From Bordetella parapertussis (GTDB taxonomy: Bacteria; Pseudomonadota; Gammaproteobacteria; Burkholderiales; Burkholderiaceae_C): a DNA stretch of 5,414 nt. Numbering within the stretch: position 1 is the stretch's first letter; each line of letters begins with the position of its first letter. The DNA lies in NCBI GenBank assembly GCA_943328885.2, contig CALQBT020000216.1, forward strand, positions 1-5,414, given 5' to 3'. The notes below the pieces were generated by a model. That model was not told the DNA's origin and did not search any database. It saw only the letters and a list, made by a program, of their open reading frames with translations. This document shows positions 4,904-5,414 of this stretch, piece after piece. Position numbers and translations under genes: made by a program.

Positions 4904-5414
4904 TCAGAGCCGGCTGCCGGCGTTGGCCGGCGAGCGCGACAAGCCTATGCCTGGCAGGTCGGCCGGCATCGGCGTGACCGGAAAGATCGCGTTGATCTGG
5001 CCGGTGCCCGAGCTGGGAAAGAACGGGGTGACCACCTCGACGCCAGCGTCGTAGCGGTCCCAACCGAGCGCGCCCAGCAGCATCGCGGTGTCATGCATGA
5101 AGCCTTCGCCTTGGCCCTTGACCGCGTACTCGGGCAGCATCTCGCAGAAAGTGGCCCATTCGCCGCGCTGCCACATGCCCACCACATGGTGGTCGAGCTG
5201 CTCGAGAAACGGGCTCCACATCTTGTTGGCGTACTGCGGCGCCAAGCCGTTCTGGGCAAAGCGGTGCGACAGCGATCCGCTGGCGAAGATCGCCACCGTG
5301 CCGTCGTACTGGTCTTCGATCGCGCGGCGCATCGCCCAGCCCAGCTTGGCGCTGTCGGCCAGTTGGTGGACCATGCACAGCGCCGAGACCGAGACCACCT
5401 TGAAGTGCCGGTCA
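4904..5414 (-). CDS. hpaD: 3,4-dihydroxyphenylacetate 2,3-dioxygenase, C-terminal part
   Basis: This partial gene is open at the window edge (first full codon 5413), giving the last 169 residues of a protein of roughly 285-310. It matches class III extradiol dioxygenases of the HpaD/HpcB type, which open the ring of homoprotocatechuate using Fe(II). Visible blocks, numbered from the edge, are HFKVVSVSALCMVHQLADS (3-21), YDGTVAIFASGSLSHRF (36-52) with His50 as the expected active-site base, LPEYAVKGQGEGFMHD (93-108) with Glu103 as the likely metal ligand, LLGALGWDRYD (112-122) and PSSGTGQINAIFPV (133-146). After that point E. coli HpaD ends almost at once, whereas here about 20 more residues follow (MPADLPGIGLSRSPANAGSRL), encoded in DNA with four GCCGGC hexamers. 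hpaF follows after 10 bases, so the two are co-transcribed. No break is seen in the visible part. Confidence 0.93.
   Translation of the reverse strand, partial: DRHFKVVSVSALCMVHQLADSAKLGWAMRRAIEDQYDGTVAIFASGSLSHRFAQNGLAPQYANKMWSPFLEQLDHHVVGMWQRGEWATFCEMLPEYAVKGQGEGFMHDTAMLLGALGWDRYDAGVEVVTPFFPSSGTGQINAIFPVTPMPADLPGIGLSRSPANAGSRL

Overview
The window is GC-rich, tightly packed bacterial DNA. Its codon use, the gene families present and the aromatic-catabolism gene order suggest a beta-proteobacterium of the Burkholderiales, most likely the Comamonadaceae. That placement is inferred from family resemblance, not from a search. No RNA gene, insertion sequence, CRISPR array or phage gene was seen.

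Left part, + strand (127-3629): four genes head to tail. They encode a thiolase-fold protein of the SCP-x/lipid-transfer type, a DUF35 protein (zinc ribbon plus OB fold) whose start codon overlaps the thiolase stop, a stand-alone citryl-CoA-lyase/citrate-synthase-like protein, and an epoxide-hydrolase-type alpha/beta hydrolase. The first two almost certainly form a complex. Together the set looks like a C-C bond cleaving or forming module acting on CoA thioesters, with unknown substrate. Both C-C bond enzymes lack a textbook catalytic residue: the nucleophilic Cys in the thiolase and the Asp in the citrate-synthase fold. Two hairpins lie in the gaps flanking the lyase gene and could uncouple expression of the later genes.

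Right part, - strand (5414 down to 3656): the end of a homoprotocatechuate (3,4-dihydroxyphenylacetate) meta-cleavage cluster. The order along transcription is hpaD (ring-cleavage dioxygenase, 5' end outside the window), hpaF (isomerase, intact), a wrecked hpaH (hydratase) and a wrecked Bug/TctC solute-binding-protein gene. The hpaH remnant has lost about 27 codons internally and roughly its last two thirds, and it runs directly into the Bug remnant. The Bug remnant has lost its N-terminus, carries a frameshift and has lost roughly 100 internal codons. The aldolase gene hpaI, which often follows, is not here. Instead the convergent CoA operon ends 26 bp away.

The first 126 bases hold no complete gene. 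They contain the likely promoter region of the thiolase operon and a few codons that could belong to a neighbour on either strand.
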